From Mycobacterium sp. UM_CSW (GTDB lineage: Bacteria; Actinomycetota; Actinomycetes; Mycobacteriales; Mycobacteriaceae), in the NCBI RefSeq assembly GCF_000455205.1, contig NZ_AUWQ01000023.1:1-64000 (forward strand): DNA of 64,000 nt, read 5' to 3'. The notes beneath the pieces were generated by a model, which made no database searches, was not told the DNA's origin, and worked only from the letters and a program-made list of their open reading frames with translations. The position numbers and the translations under genes are program-made. Below are positions 1-7,744 of the stretch, piece by piece. Each line of letters begins with the position of its first letter. Within the stretch, counting starts at the first letter, position 1.

Positions 1-51
1 GTGCGGGATGGCGGCGAAAGTAGCGGATTGGAAGTCTTCGATGGTGCTCAT
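1..51 (-). CDS. 5' end of an unidentified gene (partial)
   Basis: An ATG on the minus strand at 51 opens 17 codons that run off the left edge of the window. The peptide begins MSTIEDFQSATFAAIPH. A good ribosome binding site (AAGGGA, about 8 nt upstream of the ATG) supports the start. Too little is visible to assign a family. It does not look like the N-terminus of the DNA polymerase IV found near ileS in M. tuberculosis. Confidence 0.5.
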   Translation of the reverse strand, partial: MSTIEDFQSATFAAIPH

Positions 52-151
52 GGTGTGTTCCCTTAATGTCGTCGCGGCCCCCGTTGGGCCGCTGTCATAG
101 GTACGAGCAGCCACCCACAATGGGTCGGACACTTTTTTGGAAACTTTTTTC

Positions 152-217
152 CGCGAGGGTGCAACTGCGGACGCCATTACTCGCGAAATAGGTCGCTAGC
201 TGCACTTTCGCGGTCAG
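152..217. repeat. 66-bp palindromic repeat, copy A
   Basis: This stretch aligns without gaps to 1109-1174, with 54 of 66 positions identical by hand count. Its ends are imperfect inverted repeats (CGCGAGGGTGC at the left, GCACTTTCGCG at the right), as in a miniature element or a REP-like palindrome. It begins at the 3' end of the DUF559-type gene, so that gene's stop codon (214-216) lies inside the repeat. Confidence 0.75.
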
Positions 218-1077
218 CACTCGCAGCCCGCGGCCCGCAGAGCTTCGCGGATCCGGGCGATTAGGATGTCCGGCCGATTCCGCAATAGATCGGCACTCAC
301 CCGAATAATGCGCCAGCCCCGGCGCTGTAACTCGGCCGCGCGGTCGATGTCGTTGGCTCGGACGCGCGCGTTGATCCAGTGCTGGGCGCCGTCGTATTCG
401 ACGCCGACGAGCCACCGCTCCCACCCCATGTCTATGCGAGCGATGACCGCGCCGCACTCGTTGTAGATCGCGATTTGGGTATTGGGTCTGGGCAAGCCGG
501 CGGAGATGATCGCGAGTCTGGTCCTGGTTTCCTGAGGCGATTCCGCGCCCGCATCGACGAGAGCGAGCACCTGTCGCAGCTGCTTCATACCGCGGGCGCC
601 ACGGTGTGCCACCGTCAGCGGTTCGACCTGCTCGGCCGCGAGCCCGGTAGCCCTCGCCAACGCATCGACCGCGATGACGGCAGGAACCAGGCCCGGACGC
701 CGCCCCAGGTCGAAGGCGGTGCGGGCCGGCGAGGTGACCGCAACGCCGTTGACGGCGGTGACCTCACCCTCCAGAAGCGATTCGTTGCGGCTGACGATCA
801 GCGGTGGCGGACGTTTGCGCCCGCTGATGAGGTCCGCCGGCGACTCGGGATCGACCCACTCTGCGCCGAGCAGTGCGGCCGCGGAGTTTCCCGCCACGAC
901 CGCTTGCTTTCCCGACCAAAGCCAGGCCGCAATCACGCTGTCTTTCGCGGTCAGCGCGCTGTCGCGGCGTTGGTAGACGTTGCGATAAATCCGTGTGCAT
1001 GAGCGTCGAAGCTCGCGTCGCGTCAACGCGCCGGCGTCGACGGCATGCGTGCCGACAAACGGTGTCCCCTTCCCCAT
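214..1077 (-). CDS. DUF559-type protein (endonuclease-like fold, AbiEi-like N-terminus)
   Basis: This 287-residue protein resembles a family found in many copies in mycobacteria. Residues about 15-80 look like a winged-helix or AbiEi-antitoxin-like segment (LTRRELRRSCTRIYRNVY). The C-terminal third carries the DUF559 / very-short-patch-repair-like core: VGVEYDGAQHW, then RANDIDRAAELQRRGW and IIRVSADLL, so the acidic and histidine positions of that fold are present. Nuclease activity is inferred from the fold only. No partner toxin gene is adjacent. No clear ribosome binding site precedes the ATG. The gene sits between two 66-bp palindromic repeats, which suggests that gene plus repeat may have arrived as a unit next to ileS. 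Confidence 0.75.
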   Translation of the reverse strand: MGKGTPFVGTHAVDAGALTRRELRRSCTRIYRNVYQRRDSALTAKDSVIAAWLWSGKQAVVAGNSAAALLGAEWVDPESPADLISGRKRPPPLIVSRNESLLEGEVTAVNGVAVTSPARTAFDLGRRPGLVPAVIAVDALARATGLAAEQVEPLTVAHRGARGMKQLRQVLALVDAGAESPQETRTRLAIISAGLPRPNTQIAIYNECGAVIARIDMGWERWLVGVEYDGAQHWINARVRANDIDRAAELQRRGWRIIRVSADLLRNRPDILIARIREALRAAGCEC

Positions 1078-1108
1078 AGCCGCAGACTGCCACGGCGCTC
1101 CGACAAGT

Positions 1109-1174
1109 CGCGAAAGTGCGACTACCGACGCCCGTACTCGAGAAATGTTTCGCTAGTTGCACTTTCGCGGTCAG
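1109..1174. repeat. 66-bp palindromic repeat, copy B
   Basis: This is the second copy of the repeat at 152-217. Its ends form a near-perfect 16-bp inverted repeat: 1109-1124 reads CGCGAAAGTGCGACTA and 1154-1169 reads TAGTTGCACTTTCGCG, which match at 15 of 16 positions after reverse complementing. It lies 31 bp upstream of the DUF559-type gene. It contains the ileS stop codon (1171-1173), at the same place in the repeat as the stop codon in copy A. Confidence 0.8.
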
Positions 1175-4100
1175 GCCTTACTGATCGCCACTCGTACGCC
1201 GTCGCCGATCTCCGAGCCGTCAGCGGGCTCGCCGAACTCGAAGCTGGTGGCGAGGATCTCCCCCGCGATCAGGTCGCGGTGCGTCTGCGCCCAGTCGGCC
1301 CGCTCGCCGGGCACCGACATCACCACGCTGATGCGGTCGGACACGTCCAGCCCGGTCGACTTGCGTAGTTCCTGCAGCTCGCGGATCCGGTCCTTGGCCC
1401 AGCCCTCGGCCTCCAATTCCGGGGTCACCGTGCCATCGAGGACCACCAGACCGGACCCGTCGGGCAGCGCCGCGGTGTAATCCGGGTCGGCGGCGACCAG
1501 CCGGGAGCTGTACTCGTCGGGCTGTAGGACGGCGGGACCCGCCGTCAGGGTGCCGTCGGGGTTGACGACGCCCTCGCCGGCCTTGACGGCCTTGATCGCC
1601 GCCTGCACGTCCTTGCCCAGCCGCGGCCCGGCCACCCGCGCGTTGACGGTGAGCTCGAACCGGCCGTATGTGTCGATCGCGTCGGTCAGTTCGACCCGCT
1701 TGACGTTGAGCTCGTCGGCGATCAGGTCGACAAACGGCTCGAGCCGCTGCGGATTCTCAACGGCCACGGTCAGTTTCGGCAACGGCAGGCGCACCCGCAG
1801 CTTCTTCGCCTTGCGCAACGACGACGCCGCCGAGCAGACTTCCCGGACCTGATCCATGGCGGCGACCAAGCCGGCATCCGCGGGCAGCGCGTCCGCGTCC
1901 GGCCAATCGGTCAAATGCACCGAGCGCTCGAACGTCAGACCGCGCCAGATGATCTCCGTCACCGACGGCAACAACGGGGCGGCCAGGCGGGCGGTCACCT
2001 CCAGCACCGTGTGCAACGTGTCGATGGCGTCGGCGTCTTCCTCCCAGAACCGCGAACGCGACCGTCGCACATACCAATTCGTCAGCGCCTCGGTGAACTG
2101 GCGCAGCTGCTCGCAGGCCCCCGAGATGTCGCAGACATCCATCGACGCGGTGAGCTCGTCGCGCAGCTCCGCCAGCTTGGCCAGGATATAGCGATCCAGC
2201 ACATTGGCCGAATCCGTGCGCCAGTTGCCGACTTTCGGCGCGTAAAGGGCCAAAAAACTGTAGGCGTTCCACAACGGCAGCAGCACCTGACGCACGCCTT
2301 CGCGGATGCCCTGTTCGGTGACGATCAGGTTGCCCCCGCGCAGGATCGGCGAGGCCATCAGGAACCACCGCATCGCGTCGGAGCCGTCGCGATCGAACAC
2401 CTCCGAGACGTCGGGGTAGTTGCGCAGCGACTTGCTCATCTTCTGGCCGTCGGAGCCGAGCACGATGCCGTGCGCGACACACGTTTTGAACGCCGGACGG
2501 TCGAACAGCGCGGTGGCCAGCACGTGCAGGGTGTAGAACCAGCCGCGCGTCTGGCCGATGTACTCGACGATGAAGTCGCCCGGGTAGTGCCCGTCGAACC
2601 AGTCGCGGTTTTCGAACGGGTAGTGCACCTGGGCATACGGCATCGAGCCCGAGTCGAACCACACGTCGAGCACGTCGGGGATGCGCCGCATCGTGCTGCG
2701 CCCCGTGGGATCGTCGGGGTTGGGCCGAGTCAGCTCGTCGATGTAGGGCCGGTGCAAGTTGGTGGGCCGCACCCCGAAGTCGCGTTCCAGCTCGTCGAGG
2801 CTGCCGTACACGTCGACGCGCGGGTAGGCCGGATCATCGGACTTCCACACCGGAATCGGCGTGCCCCAGTAGCGGTTTCGCGAGATCGACCAGTCCCGCG
2901 CGCCCTGCAGCCACTTGCCGAACTGGCCGTCCTTGACGTGTTCGGGGTACCAGGTGATCTGCTGGTTGAGTTCGACCATGCGGTCGCGGAATTCGGTGAC
3001 GGCGACGAACCACGACGACACCGCCCGGTAGATCAGCGGATTGCGGCACCGCCAGCAGTGCGGGTAGGGGTGCTCGTAGGTCTCGTGGCGGATAAGCACG
3101 GCGCCGTTGGCCGCCGCCGGACCGCTGCCATTCTTCAGGTCGCGGATAATGTGCGGATTCGCGTCAAAGACGCGCTGCCCCTGGTAATCCGGGACGCTTG
3201 CGTCGAACCGGCCCTTCGAATCGACCGGGGTGACGGGCACGATGCCGGCCGCCTCACAGGTCGCCATGTCGTCCTCGCCGTAGGCCGGCGCCATGTGCAC
3301 GATCCCGGTGCCGTCCTCGGTGGTCACGAAGTCACCGGGCAGCACCCGGAATGCGTTGGGGGTGTCCATGAAATACGGGAACGGCGGAACGTAGCGCAGA
3401 CCCAGCAGGTCCGCGCCCCGATAGGTACCCAGCACGTCCGGCTCTTCACCCAATTCCCGCGCATACGCGGCCAGCCGCGCCTCCGCCAGCACGAAGCGGC
3501 GGCCGTCCGCCTCGACCGCCACGTAGGTCACCTCGGGGTTCACGGCCACCGCGAGGTTCGACGGCAGCGTCCACGGTGTCGTCGTCCACACCAACAGATA
3601 GGCGCCGTCGAGCTCACCCCCGTCCACCTTGAAACCGACGGTCAGGGCCGGGTCCTGGCGGCTCTGGTAGACGTCGTCGTCCATCCGCAATTCGTGGTTG
3701 GACAGCGGGGTTTCGTCGCGCCAGCAGTACGGCAGCACCCGATAGCCCTCATACGCCAGGCCCTTGTCCCACAGCTGTTTGAACGCCCAGATCACCGACT
3801 CCATGTAGCTGGGATCCAGCGTCTTGTAGTCGTTGTCGAAGTCGACCCATCGGGCCTGGCGCGTCACGTACGCCTGCCACTCGTCGGTGTAGCGCAGCAC
3901 CGATTCGCGGCAGGCTTCGTTGAACGCGGCGATCCCCATGTCGTCGATCTGGGACTTGTCGTTGATGCCGAGCTGGCGTTCGACTTCCAGTTCGGCGGGC
4001 AGCCCGTGCGTGTCCCAGCCGAACCGGCGCTCCACCTTGTAGCCGCGCATGGTCCGGTACCGCGGCACGATGTCCTTGACGTACCCGGTGAGCAGGTGAC

Positions 4101-4296
4101 CGTAGTGGGGCAGCCCGTTGGCGAACGGCGGCCCGTCGTAGAACACGTACTCCGGGGCGCCGTCGCGGCGGGCGATGCTGGCGCGGAAGGTGTCGTCGCG
4201 CGCCCAGTAGTCGAGAACCTCGACTTCGAGCGCCGGAAAATCGGGCGCACCGCCGGCCGGCTTGGGGTACGCCTTGACGTCAGCGTTCTCGGTCAC
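1171..4296 (-). CDS. ileS: Isoleucyl-tRNA synthetase
   Basis: Cytoplasmic class I synthetase that charges tRNA-Ile. The 1041 residues match the usual mycobacterial length. The HIGH signature is PHYGH near residue 64, and the KMSKS loop is [11 protein letters not shown] in the second half. The internal editing domain and the C-terminal anticodon-binding region are present. The long form resembles the eukaryote-like IleRS type of actinobacteria. The start is GTG at 4296, with AGGAGACG (4306-4313) as ribosome binding site. A T-box leader lies directly upstream, so expression should respond to uncharged tRNA-Ile. Confidence 0.97.
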   Translation of the reverse strand: MTENADVKAYPKPAGGAPDFPALEVEVLDYWARDDTFRASIARRDGAPEYVFYDGPPFANGLPHYGHLLTGYVKDIVPRYRTMRGYKVERRFGWDTHGLPAELEVERQLGINDKSQIDDMGIAAFNEACRESVLRYTDEWQAYVTRQARWVDFDNDYKTLDPSYMESVIWAFKQLWDKGLAYEGYRVLPYCWRDETPLSNHELRMDDDVYQSRQDPALTVGFKVDGGELDGAYLLVWTTTPWTLPSNLAVAVNPEVTYVAVEADGRRFVLAEARLAAYARELGEEPDVLGTYRGADLLGLRYVPPFPYFMDTPNAFRVLPGDFVTTEDGTGIVHMAPAYGEDDMATCEAAGIVPVTPVDSKGRFDASVPDYQGQRVFDANPHIIRDLKNGSGPAAANGAVLIRHETYEHPYPHCWRCRNPLIYRAVSSWFVAVTEFRDRMVELNQQITWYPEHVKDGQFGKWLQGARDWSISRNRYWGTPIPVWKSDDPAYPRVDVYGSLDELERDFGVRPTNLHRPYIDELTRPNPDDPTGRSTMRRIPDVLDVWFDSGSMPYAQVHYPFENRDWFDGHYPGDFIVEYIGQTRGWFYTLHVLATALFDRPAFKTCVAHGIVLGSDGQKMSKSLRNYPDVSEVFDRDGSDAMRWFLMASPILRGGNLIVTEQGIREGVRQVLLPLWNAYSFLALYAPKVGNWRTDSANVLDRYILAKLAELRDELTASMDVCDISGACEQLRQFTEALTNWYVRRSRSRFWEEDADAIDTLHTVLEVTARLAAPLLPSVTEIIWRGLTFERSVHLTDWPDADALPADAGLVAAMDQVREVCSAASSLRKAKKLRVRLPLPKLTVAVENPQRLEPFVDLIADELNVKRVELTDAIDTYGRFELTVNARVAGPRLGKDVQAAIKAVKAGEGVVNPDGTLTAGPAVLQPDEYSSRLVAADPDYTAALPDGSGLVVLDGTVTPELEAEGWAKDRIRELQELRKSTGLDVSDRISVVMSVPGERADWAQTHRDLIAGEILATSFEFGEPADGSEIGDGVRVAISKA

Positions 4297-4305
4297 GATC
4301 TGTGT

Positions 4306-4500
4306 CGTCTCCTGTGGCCATCATGCTCAGGCCGGGGACGACGACGCGCAAGGTGCGCGAGCGCCGCGGTACCACCCCGCTTGCCGCGCTCTCACGCGAC
4401 CGCTCGATGAGGGCTGTGACGGGCCTACCCGTTCGGTTCTACTGAGCCTGCTGGCCGTTCTTCCGAAGGCTCCCCGGTGATCGCCGGATCGATGCCTAGT
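4306..4500 (-). promoter_or_regulatory. T-box riboswitch leader of ileS
   Basis: The minus strand contains the T-box core GGGGTGGTACCGCG (4365-4378). Upstream of it lies a short specifier region reading CGATCACCGGGGAGCC (about 4475-4490), in which ATC is the expected isoleucine specifier codon. The leader ends at the ileS ribosome binding site (4306-4313). Actinobacterial ileS T-boxes are known to act on translation, by hiding or exposing the ribosome binding site. The position here and the lack of an obvious U-tract terminator before ileS fit that mode. The 5' boundary is estimated from a TAGAAT -10 element at 4507-4512. Confidence 0.88.
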
Positions 4501-4506
4501 GTCTCG

Positions 4507-4512
4507 ATTCTA
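4507..4512 (-). promoter_or_regulatory. Probable -10 element of the ileS T-box leader
   Basis: TAGAAT on the minus strand fits the mycobacterial TANNNT consensus and would start transcription near 4500, just before the specifier region. No good -35 hexamer is visible. That position falls next to the terminator hairpin of the upstream gene. Confidence 0.5.
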
Positions 4513-4525
4513 CTCAAACCCTGCA

Positions 4526-4580
4526 CTCCAAGGGGCTACCTGGTCTCAGGGAAGACCTGCGGCCGGGTAGCCCCTTGGAG
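4526..4580 (-). terminator. Strong hairpin after the Rv1535-like gene
   Basis: A perfect 15-bp stem (CTCCAAGGGGCTACC at 4526-4540 pairing with 4566-4580) encloses a 25-nt loop that can form a further GGTCT/AGACC stem. It begins 5 bp beyond the stop codon of the Rv1535-like gene and ends before the ileS leader. There is no U-tract, which is common for mycobacterial terminators. Confidence 0.75.
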
Positions 4581-4584
4581 GCAG

Positions 4585-4815
4585 TTAGGCCCGGACATCG
4601 AGCACGCCAACGCGCCACAGCGCGGCGTACACGTGACGCACCCCGATGGCCAAGAAGTGGGCGGCGCCGTCCACCAGCGGGTCGCTGATGACGATGGTCG
4701 TGCCCTCACGACGCGTTGCCTTCTTGGGCGCGGGGGCCGGGGTCGTGTCGCGCACCACGGTCAGCTTGCGGGCGGGCGCGACGGTTACCACTTCGTCGTG
4801 CAGAACTGCGGTCAT
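4585..4815 (-). CDS. Rv1535-like small protein of unknown function
   Basis: This 76-residue protein sits where Rv1535 sits in M. tuberculosis, upstream of ileS. The sequence has a basic, alanine/proline-rich middle (PAPAPKKATRREG) and a C-terminal half rich in hydrophobic residues (DPLVDGAAHFLAIGVRHVYAAL). There is no signal peptide, and I recognise no catalytic motif. The ATG at 4815 has a CAGGAGACG ribosome binding site. The long leader carries an M-box, so expression should depend on Mg2+, which suggests a role in cation homeostasis. That role is inferred from regulation alone. Confidence 0.85.
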   Translation of the reverse strand: MTAVLHDEVVTVAPARKLTVVRDTTPAPAPKKATRREGTTIVISDPLVDGAAHFLAIGVRHVYAALWRVGVLDVRA

Positions 4816-4925
4816 GATCGTCTCCTGACGGAACTCAAACGAACGTTGACTGGACTGACGTGTCCCATCCCGTTGTGGTTCCGATCCGAGAACGCTTGGC
4901 GGGTAAGCCGATTAGCGTTGGCGAC

Positions 4926-5006
4926 TCAGCCGAGAACGTCGCGCTTCAGGTCGGATCGGGACGGAACACAGCCCGGACTTCGATCCGGACTATCGCTGGA
5001 ACTCAT
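4926..5006 (-). CDS. 26-codon leader ORF inside the M-box transcript
   Basis: An ATG at 5006 is preceded by a very strong ribosome binding site (GAGGAGGTGAGGG, about 5010-5022). It opens 26 codons (MSSSDSPDRSPGCVPSRSDL...) ending in TGA at 4926. The ORF lies between the M-box aptamer and the Rv1535-like gene. The ribosome binding site is better than that of the main gene, so translation is likely. The peptide is polar and matches nothing I know. A role in coupling translation to the expression platform is possible but not shown. Confidence 0.5.
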   Translation of the reverse strand: MSSSDSPDRSPGCVPSRSDLKRDVLG

Positions 5007-5081
5007 ACGTCCCTCACCTCCTCGACGTCACGACGCGTGCGGTTGCCCGCGCGATCCACGCGCACCAAAGGAGTACAGAAA

Positions 5082-5096
5082 CCGGCGAACCGCCGG
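5082..5096 (-). terminator. Small GC-rich hairpin downstream of the M-box aptamer
   Basis: CCGGCG-GTT-CGCCGG on the minus strand is followed by TTTCTGT. It lies about 20 nt after the conserved 3' end of the M-box and is the best candidate for the conditional terminator of its expression platform. The U-tract is weak. Confidence 0.45.
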
Positions 5097-5109
5097 AGAT
5101 CCGCACCCC

Positions 5110-5270
5110 TCTCGTCAGAGCTTTGGCACTACACGACGTGTCCGATCCCTCGGAAGCCACCTGGGCTCAACCCTTAAGCCGGGAGGAGCTGTCCTGACCC
5201 GGGGCGTCTTTCGACGTTCGGGGTCAGTGGCCTGTATTCGTGTAGACGCCTCACCTAACGAGGTGCATAC
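5110..5270 (-). promoter_or_regulatory. M-box (ykoK) magnesium riboswitch
   Basis: The minus strand reads CTCGTTAGGTGAGGCGTC (around 5263-5246), then CGTCGAAAGACGCC (around 5216-5203), then GGGTCAGGACAG, and ends with AGTGCCAAAGCTCT (5130-5117). These are the conserved blocks of the M-box aptamer in the right order. M-boxes fold when Mg2+ is bound and usually switch off Mg2+-related genes. M. tuberculosis is known to carry one before Rv1535, which agrees with the gene found downstream here. Confidence 0.92.
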
Positions 5271-5277
5271 GCGACCG

Positions 5278-5306
5278 ATCATGCATGACCGCCACGACAC
5301 GGTCAA
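5278..5306 (-). promoter_or_regulatory. Promoter of the M-box transcript
   Basis: TTGACC (5301-5306) and CATGAT (5278-5283) on the minus strand are 17 bp apart. Transcription would begin near 5271, exactly where the M-box aptamer starts. Confidence 0.6.
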
Positions 5307-5363
5307 TGTGATCTGGTCGGTGTGGCCGAATCTTTATGCAGTCATTACGCGGGCACACAGGAT

Positions 5364-6008
5364 TTAACAAGTTTCATCGGCACCGCGCGGGCGCAGCCCG
5401 TCGAGCACCAGTGCCACCACGAAATCGGCCACCTGAGCAGCGGTGACGTCGTCGTCGGTGTTCAGCCGCCGTTGCGCCAACTGGCCCACCAGCGCGGCCA
5501 GTGTGTACGCCACCATGCGCGGCGGGGCGCTGATCACCTCGCCGCGCTCCTGGGCGGCGACGATGAAGCTTTCGATGTCGTCGATGAACCGCTCGTAGAT
5601 CCCGCCGAGATGTTTTTCGAAGCGCTCGCCCAGCGCGCAGGGATCCCGCAGCAACAGCTTGACCGTCGCCTTGTCGGACTCGAAGAACTCCAGCGTCGCC
5701 CGCACCGCGACCCGAAGCGACTCCTCCTGCCCGGCGTTCGCGGTCGGAGCCCCCAACGCCGCAGCGACATGGGCGCGCAGCGCGCCCTCCTCGGCCGCCA
5801 TCAACGCGTGGAACAGCTCGTCCTTGGAGGCGAAGTACCAATAGACCGAGCCGTAGGCCAGGCCGGCCCGCTTCGCGATGTCGGCGATCGTCGTCGCATG
5901 AAAACCCTTGCGCGCGAACACTTCTTTGGCGGCCGACACGATCTGCTCGCGCCGCTGCGACTTGTCCTCGTCGCTGACCGCGCGGCGCCGGCGGGTCGCG
6001 CTGGTCAC
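5364..6008 (-). CDS. TetR-family transcriptional regulator (Rv1534-like)
   Basis: This 214-residue TetR-type repressor has its helix-turn-helix at about residues 20-66 (RREQIVSAAKEVFARKGF then IAKRAGLAYGSVYWYFASKDEL). The rest is the ligand-binding and dimerisation domain, ligand unknown. The GTG start at 6008 overlaps the stop of the nitronate monooxygenase gene (GTGA), so the two are translationally coupled. It probably controls its own operon through a palindrome over the promoter at 7136-7164. Confidence 0.92.
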   Translation of the reverse strand: MTSATRRRRAVSDEDKSQRREQIVSAAKEVFARKGFHATTIADIAKRAGLAYGSVYWYFASKDELFHALMAAEEGALRAHVAAALGAPTANAGQEESLRVAVRATLEFFESDKATVKLLLRDPCALGERFEKHLGGIYERFIDDIESFIVAAQERGEVISAPPRMVAYTLAALVGQLAQRRLNTDDDVTAAQVADFVVALVLDGLRPRGADETC

Positions 6009-7129
6009 GTACCGACCAGGCCGTCGAGCCGGCCGATGGTGTCGATGAACTCCTCAACCATGTCGAGCACCACCGAGCGCACCGGCCGGACCCGGTCGAG
6101 CGAACCGACCACCTGGCCGACGAAGTACGTCGCCAGCTCACGCGCCTTGGAGTCCGGATTGGTCGCGGCCTGGTTGATGCGCACCTGAGAGCCGGTGACC
6201 AGCGCGGTCTGCAGCGGCATGCCGAGCGGATCGGGGGTGTCGGGCCGCTCCCACTCGTCGGTCCAGGCCGTGCGCAGCATCCGCGCCGGCTTCCCGGTCA
6301 TCGACCGGGAGCGCACCGTGTCCGAGGAGCTGGCCGCCAAGAACTTCTCCTTGACCACGGGGACCGTCTCGGCCTCTTCGGTGGTCAGCCACACCGAGCC
6401 GCACCACACCCCTTCGGCCCCCAGCGCCAGCGCGGCGGCGACCTGGCGGCCCCGCGCGATCCCGCCGGCCGCCAGAACCGGGACCGGCGACACGGCGTCC
6501 ACCACCTCGGGGACCAGCACCATGGTCGCCACCTCGCCGGTGTGCCCGCCCGCCTCGGTGCCCTGCGCGACGATCAGGTCCACGCCCGCGGCCGCGTGCC
6601 GCCGCGCGTGTTGCGTGGTGCCCGCGAGCGCGGCCACCACGACGCCCCGGTCATGGGCGCGCTGGACGAGGTCGGCGGGCGGCGGCCCGAGCGCGCTGGC
6701 GATCAGCCGGATGTCGTGCTCGAACGCCACGTCGAGCAGCGGCTCGTAGCCCTTGGGCGAGATGTTCAGGCCCCCGGCCGACGCACTGGGCTCCTCGGCG
6801 GCGGCCACGACGCCGTAGCGGGACAGGATGTCCTCGATGAACGCACGGTGCTCCTCGGGCAGCAGCTCGCGTGCCTGTTTGGCGTCGATCCCGCCCTGCT
6901 CGGCACCGACGTACTTGGGCGGCAACAGCAGGTCGACGCCGTAGGGTTTGCCGCCCGTCTGCTCCTCGATCCAGGTGAGCTCGTTGTGCAGGCGCTGGGG
7001 ACTGTGCGCGACGGCGCCGAGGATCCCGAACCCGCCGGCGTTGGTTACCGCGGCCACCACGTCGCGACAGTGGCTGAAGGCGCAGATCGGAAACTCAACG
7101 CCGAGCATCTCGGCGACCCTGGTTCGCAT
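6005..7129 (-). CDS. Nitronate monooxygenase / 2-nitropropane dioxygenase family (Rv1533-like)
   Basis: This 374-residue FMN-dependent TIM-barrel enzyme is expected to oxidise nitronates or related substrates with O2; the true substrate is unknown. Visible family features are the N-terminal PICAFSHCRDVVAAVTNAGGFGILG segment, VAQGTEAGGHTGEVATM in the middle, and the FMN phosphate loop AAGGIARGRQVAAALALGAEGVWCGS. A -10 element ends 6 nt before the ATG, so the mRNA is probably leaderless. It forms an operon with the overlapping TetR gene. Confidence 0.92.
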   Translation of the reverse strand: MRTRVAEMLGVEFPICAFSHCRDVVAAVTNAGGFGILGAVAHSPQRLHNELTWIEEQTGGKPYGVDLLLPPKYVGAEQGGIDAKQARELLPEEHRAFIEDILSRYGVVAAAEEPSASAGGLNISPKGYEPLLDVAFEHDIRLIASALGPPPADLVQRAHDRGVVVAALAGTTQHARRHAAAGVDLIVAQGTEAGGHTGEVATMVLVPEVVDAVSPVPVLAAGGIARGRQVAAALALGAEGVWCGSVWLTTEEAETVPVVKEKFLAASSSDTVRSRSMTGKPARMLRTAWTDEWERPDTPDPLGMPLQTALVTGSQVRINQAATNPDSKARELATYFVGQVVGSLDRVRPVRSVVLDMVEEFIDTIGRLDGLVGT

Positions 7130-7135
7130 CGCCCG

Positions 7136-7164
7136 ACGCTAAGAGTTACTGACTGATAAGTCAA
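7136..7164 (-). promoter_or_regulatory. Leaderless promoter with overlapping TetR-type palindrome
   Basis: On the minus strand TTGACT (7159-7164), a 17-bp spacer and TAGCGT (7136-7141) form a near-consensus promoter. Only 6 nt separate the -10 from the ATG at 7129. The palindrome TGACT-GATA-AGTCA (7150-7163) covers the -35 and part of the spacer and is a likely operator for the TetR protein encoded in the same operon. Confidence 0.65.
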
Positions 7165-7168
7165 TCGG

Positions 7169-7744
7169 TTAGGGCGACCGGCCGTCCGGCGGCCAGCTGG
7201 CCACGCCCTCTTCCAAGGGGACCTGGAGGCTGCGCAGGATCGACGAAACCATCCGCCACGCCCCGATGGCGGTGACCAGCTCGATGAGAACCGTTGTATC
7301 GCCGTGCAATTCGCGTTCACACGCGGCCCAGCTCTCGGCGCTCACCGCGCCGTCGCGGACCACGTCGTCGGTGGCCGCCAGCACCGCGCGCTCGGCCGGC
7401 CCGAAGCCCTCATACCCGTGCCAATCGCGCACGCCGACGAGGTCGTCGGCGCTCACGCCCAACCCCGACGCGACCCGCCAATGCTGCGTCCACTCGTAGT
7501 CGCACGCGGTGAGCCAGCCGATCCGCATGATGACCAGTTCGCGCAGGCGCGGGTCGAGGGCGCCGTGCCAGAGCATCGTGGCCAGCAGGTCGTTGATGCC
7601 ACGCGCCAGCGGCGGATGGTTGAGCAGAACCTGGAAGATGCTGAGCTCCGCCATGTAGTCGGGTACCGCGGCCTCGTCGGCGGCGGCCTTGGCCACGTCA
7701 AGCGGCAGTCGGGGGACCCGGGCCTGCCCAGTTGGTGGGGTCAT
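7169..7744 (-). CDS. Carboxymuconolactone decarboxylase / AhpD-like protein (Rv1531-like)
   Basis: This 191-residue alpha-helical protein of the CMD/AhpD fold has the core LRELVIMRIGWLTACDYEWTQHWRVA. AhpD enzymes carry a CxxC pair before the histidine; here only one cysteine is present (TACDYEWTQH), so a thiol-peroxidase-reducing role is doubtful. The start is placed at ATG 7744 (MTPPTGQARV). An in-frame upward extension exists, but its composition is unlike coding DNA. It ends 39 bp before the nitronate monooxygenase start, which has its own promoter. Confidence 0.8.
   Translation of the reverse strand: MTPPTGQARVPRLPLDVAKAAADEAAVPDYMAELSIFQVLLNHPPLARGINDLLATMLWHGALDPRLRELVIMRIGWLTACDYEWTQHWRVASGLGVSADDLVGVRDWHGYEGFGPAERAVLAATDDVVRDGAVSAESWAACERELHGDTTVLIELVTAIGAWRMVSSILRSLQVPLEEGVASWPPDGRSP

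Noticed and set aside
1915-4410. An 831-codon open frame on the plus strand opposite ileS
   Set aside because: It is the mirror of a high-GC coding gene. The codons are Arg/His/Val-rich, no family is visible, and ileS on the other strand is certain.
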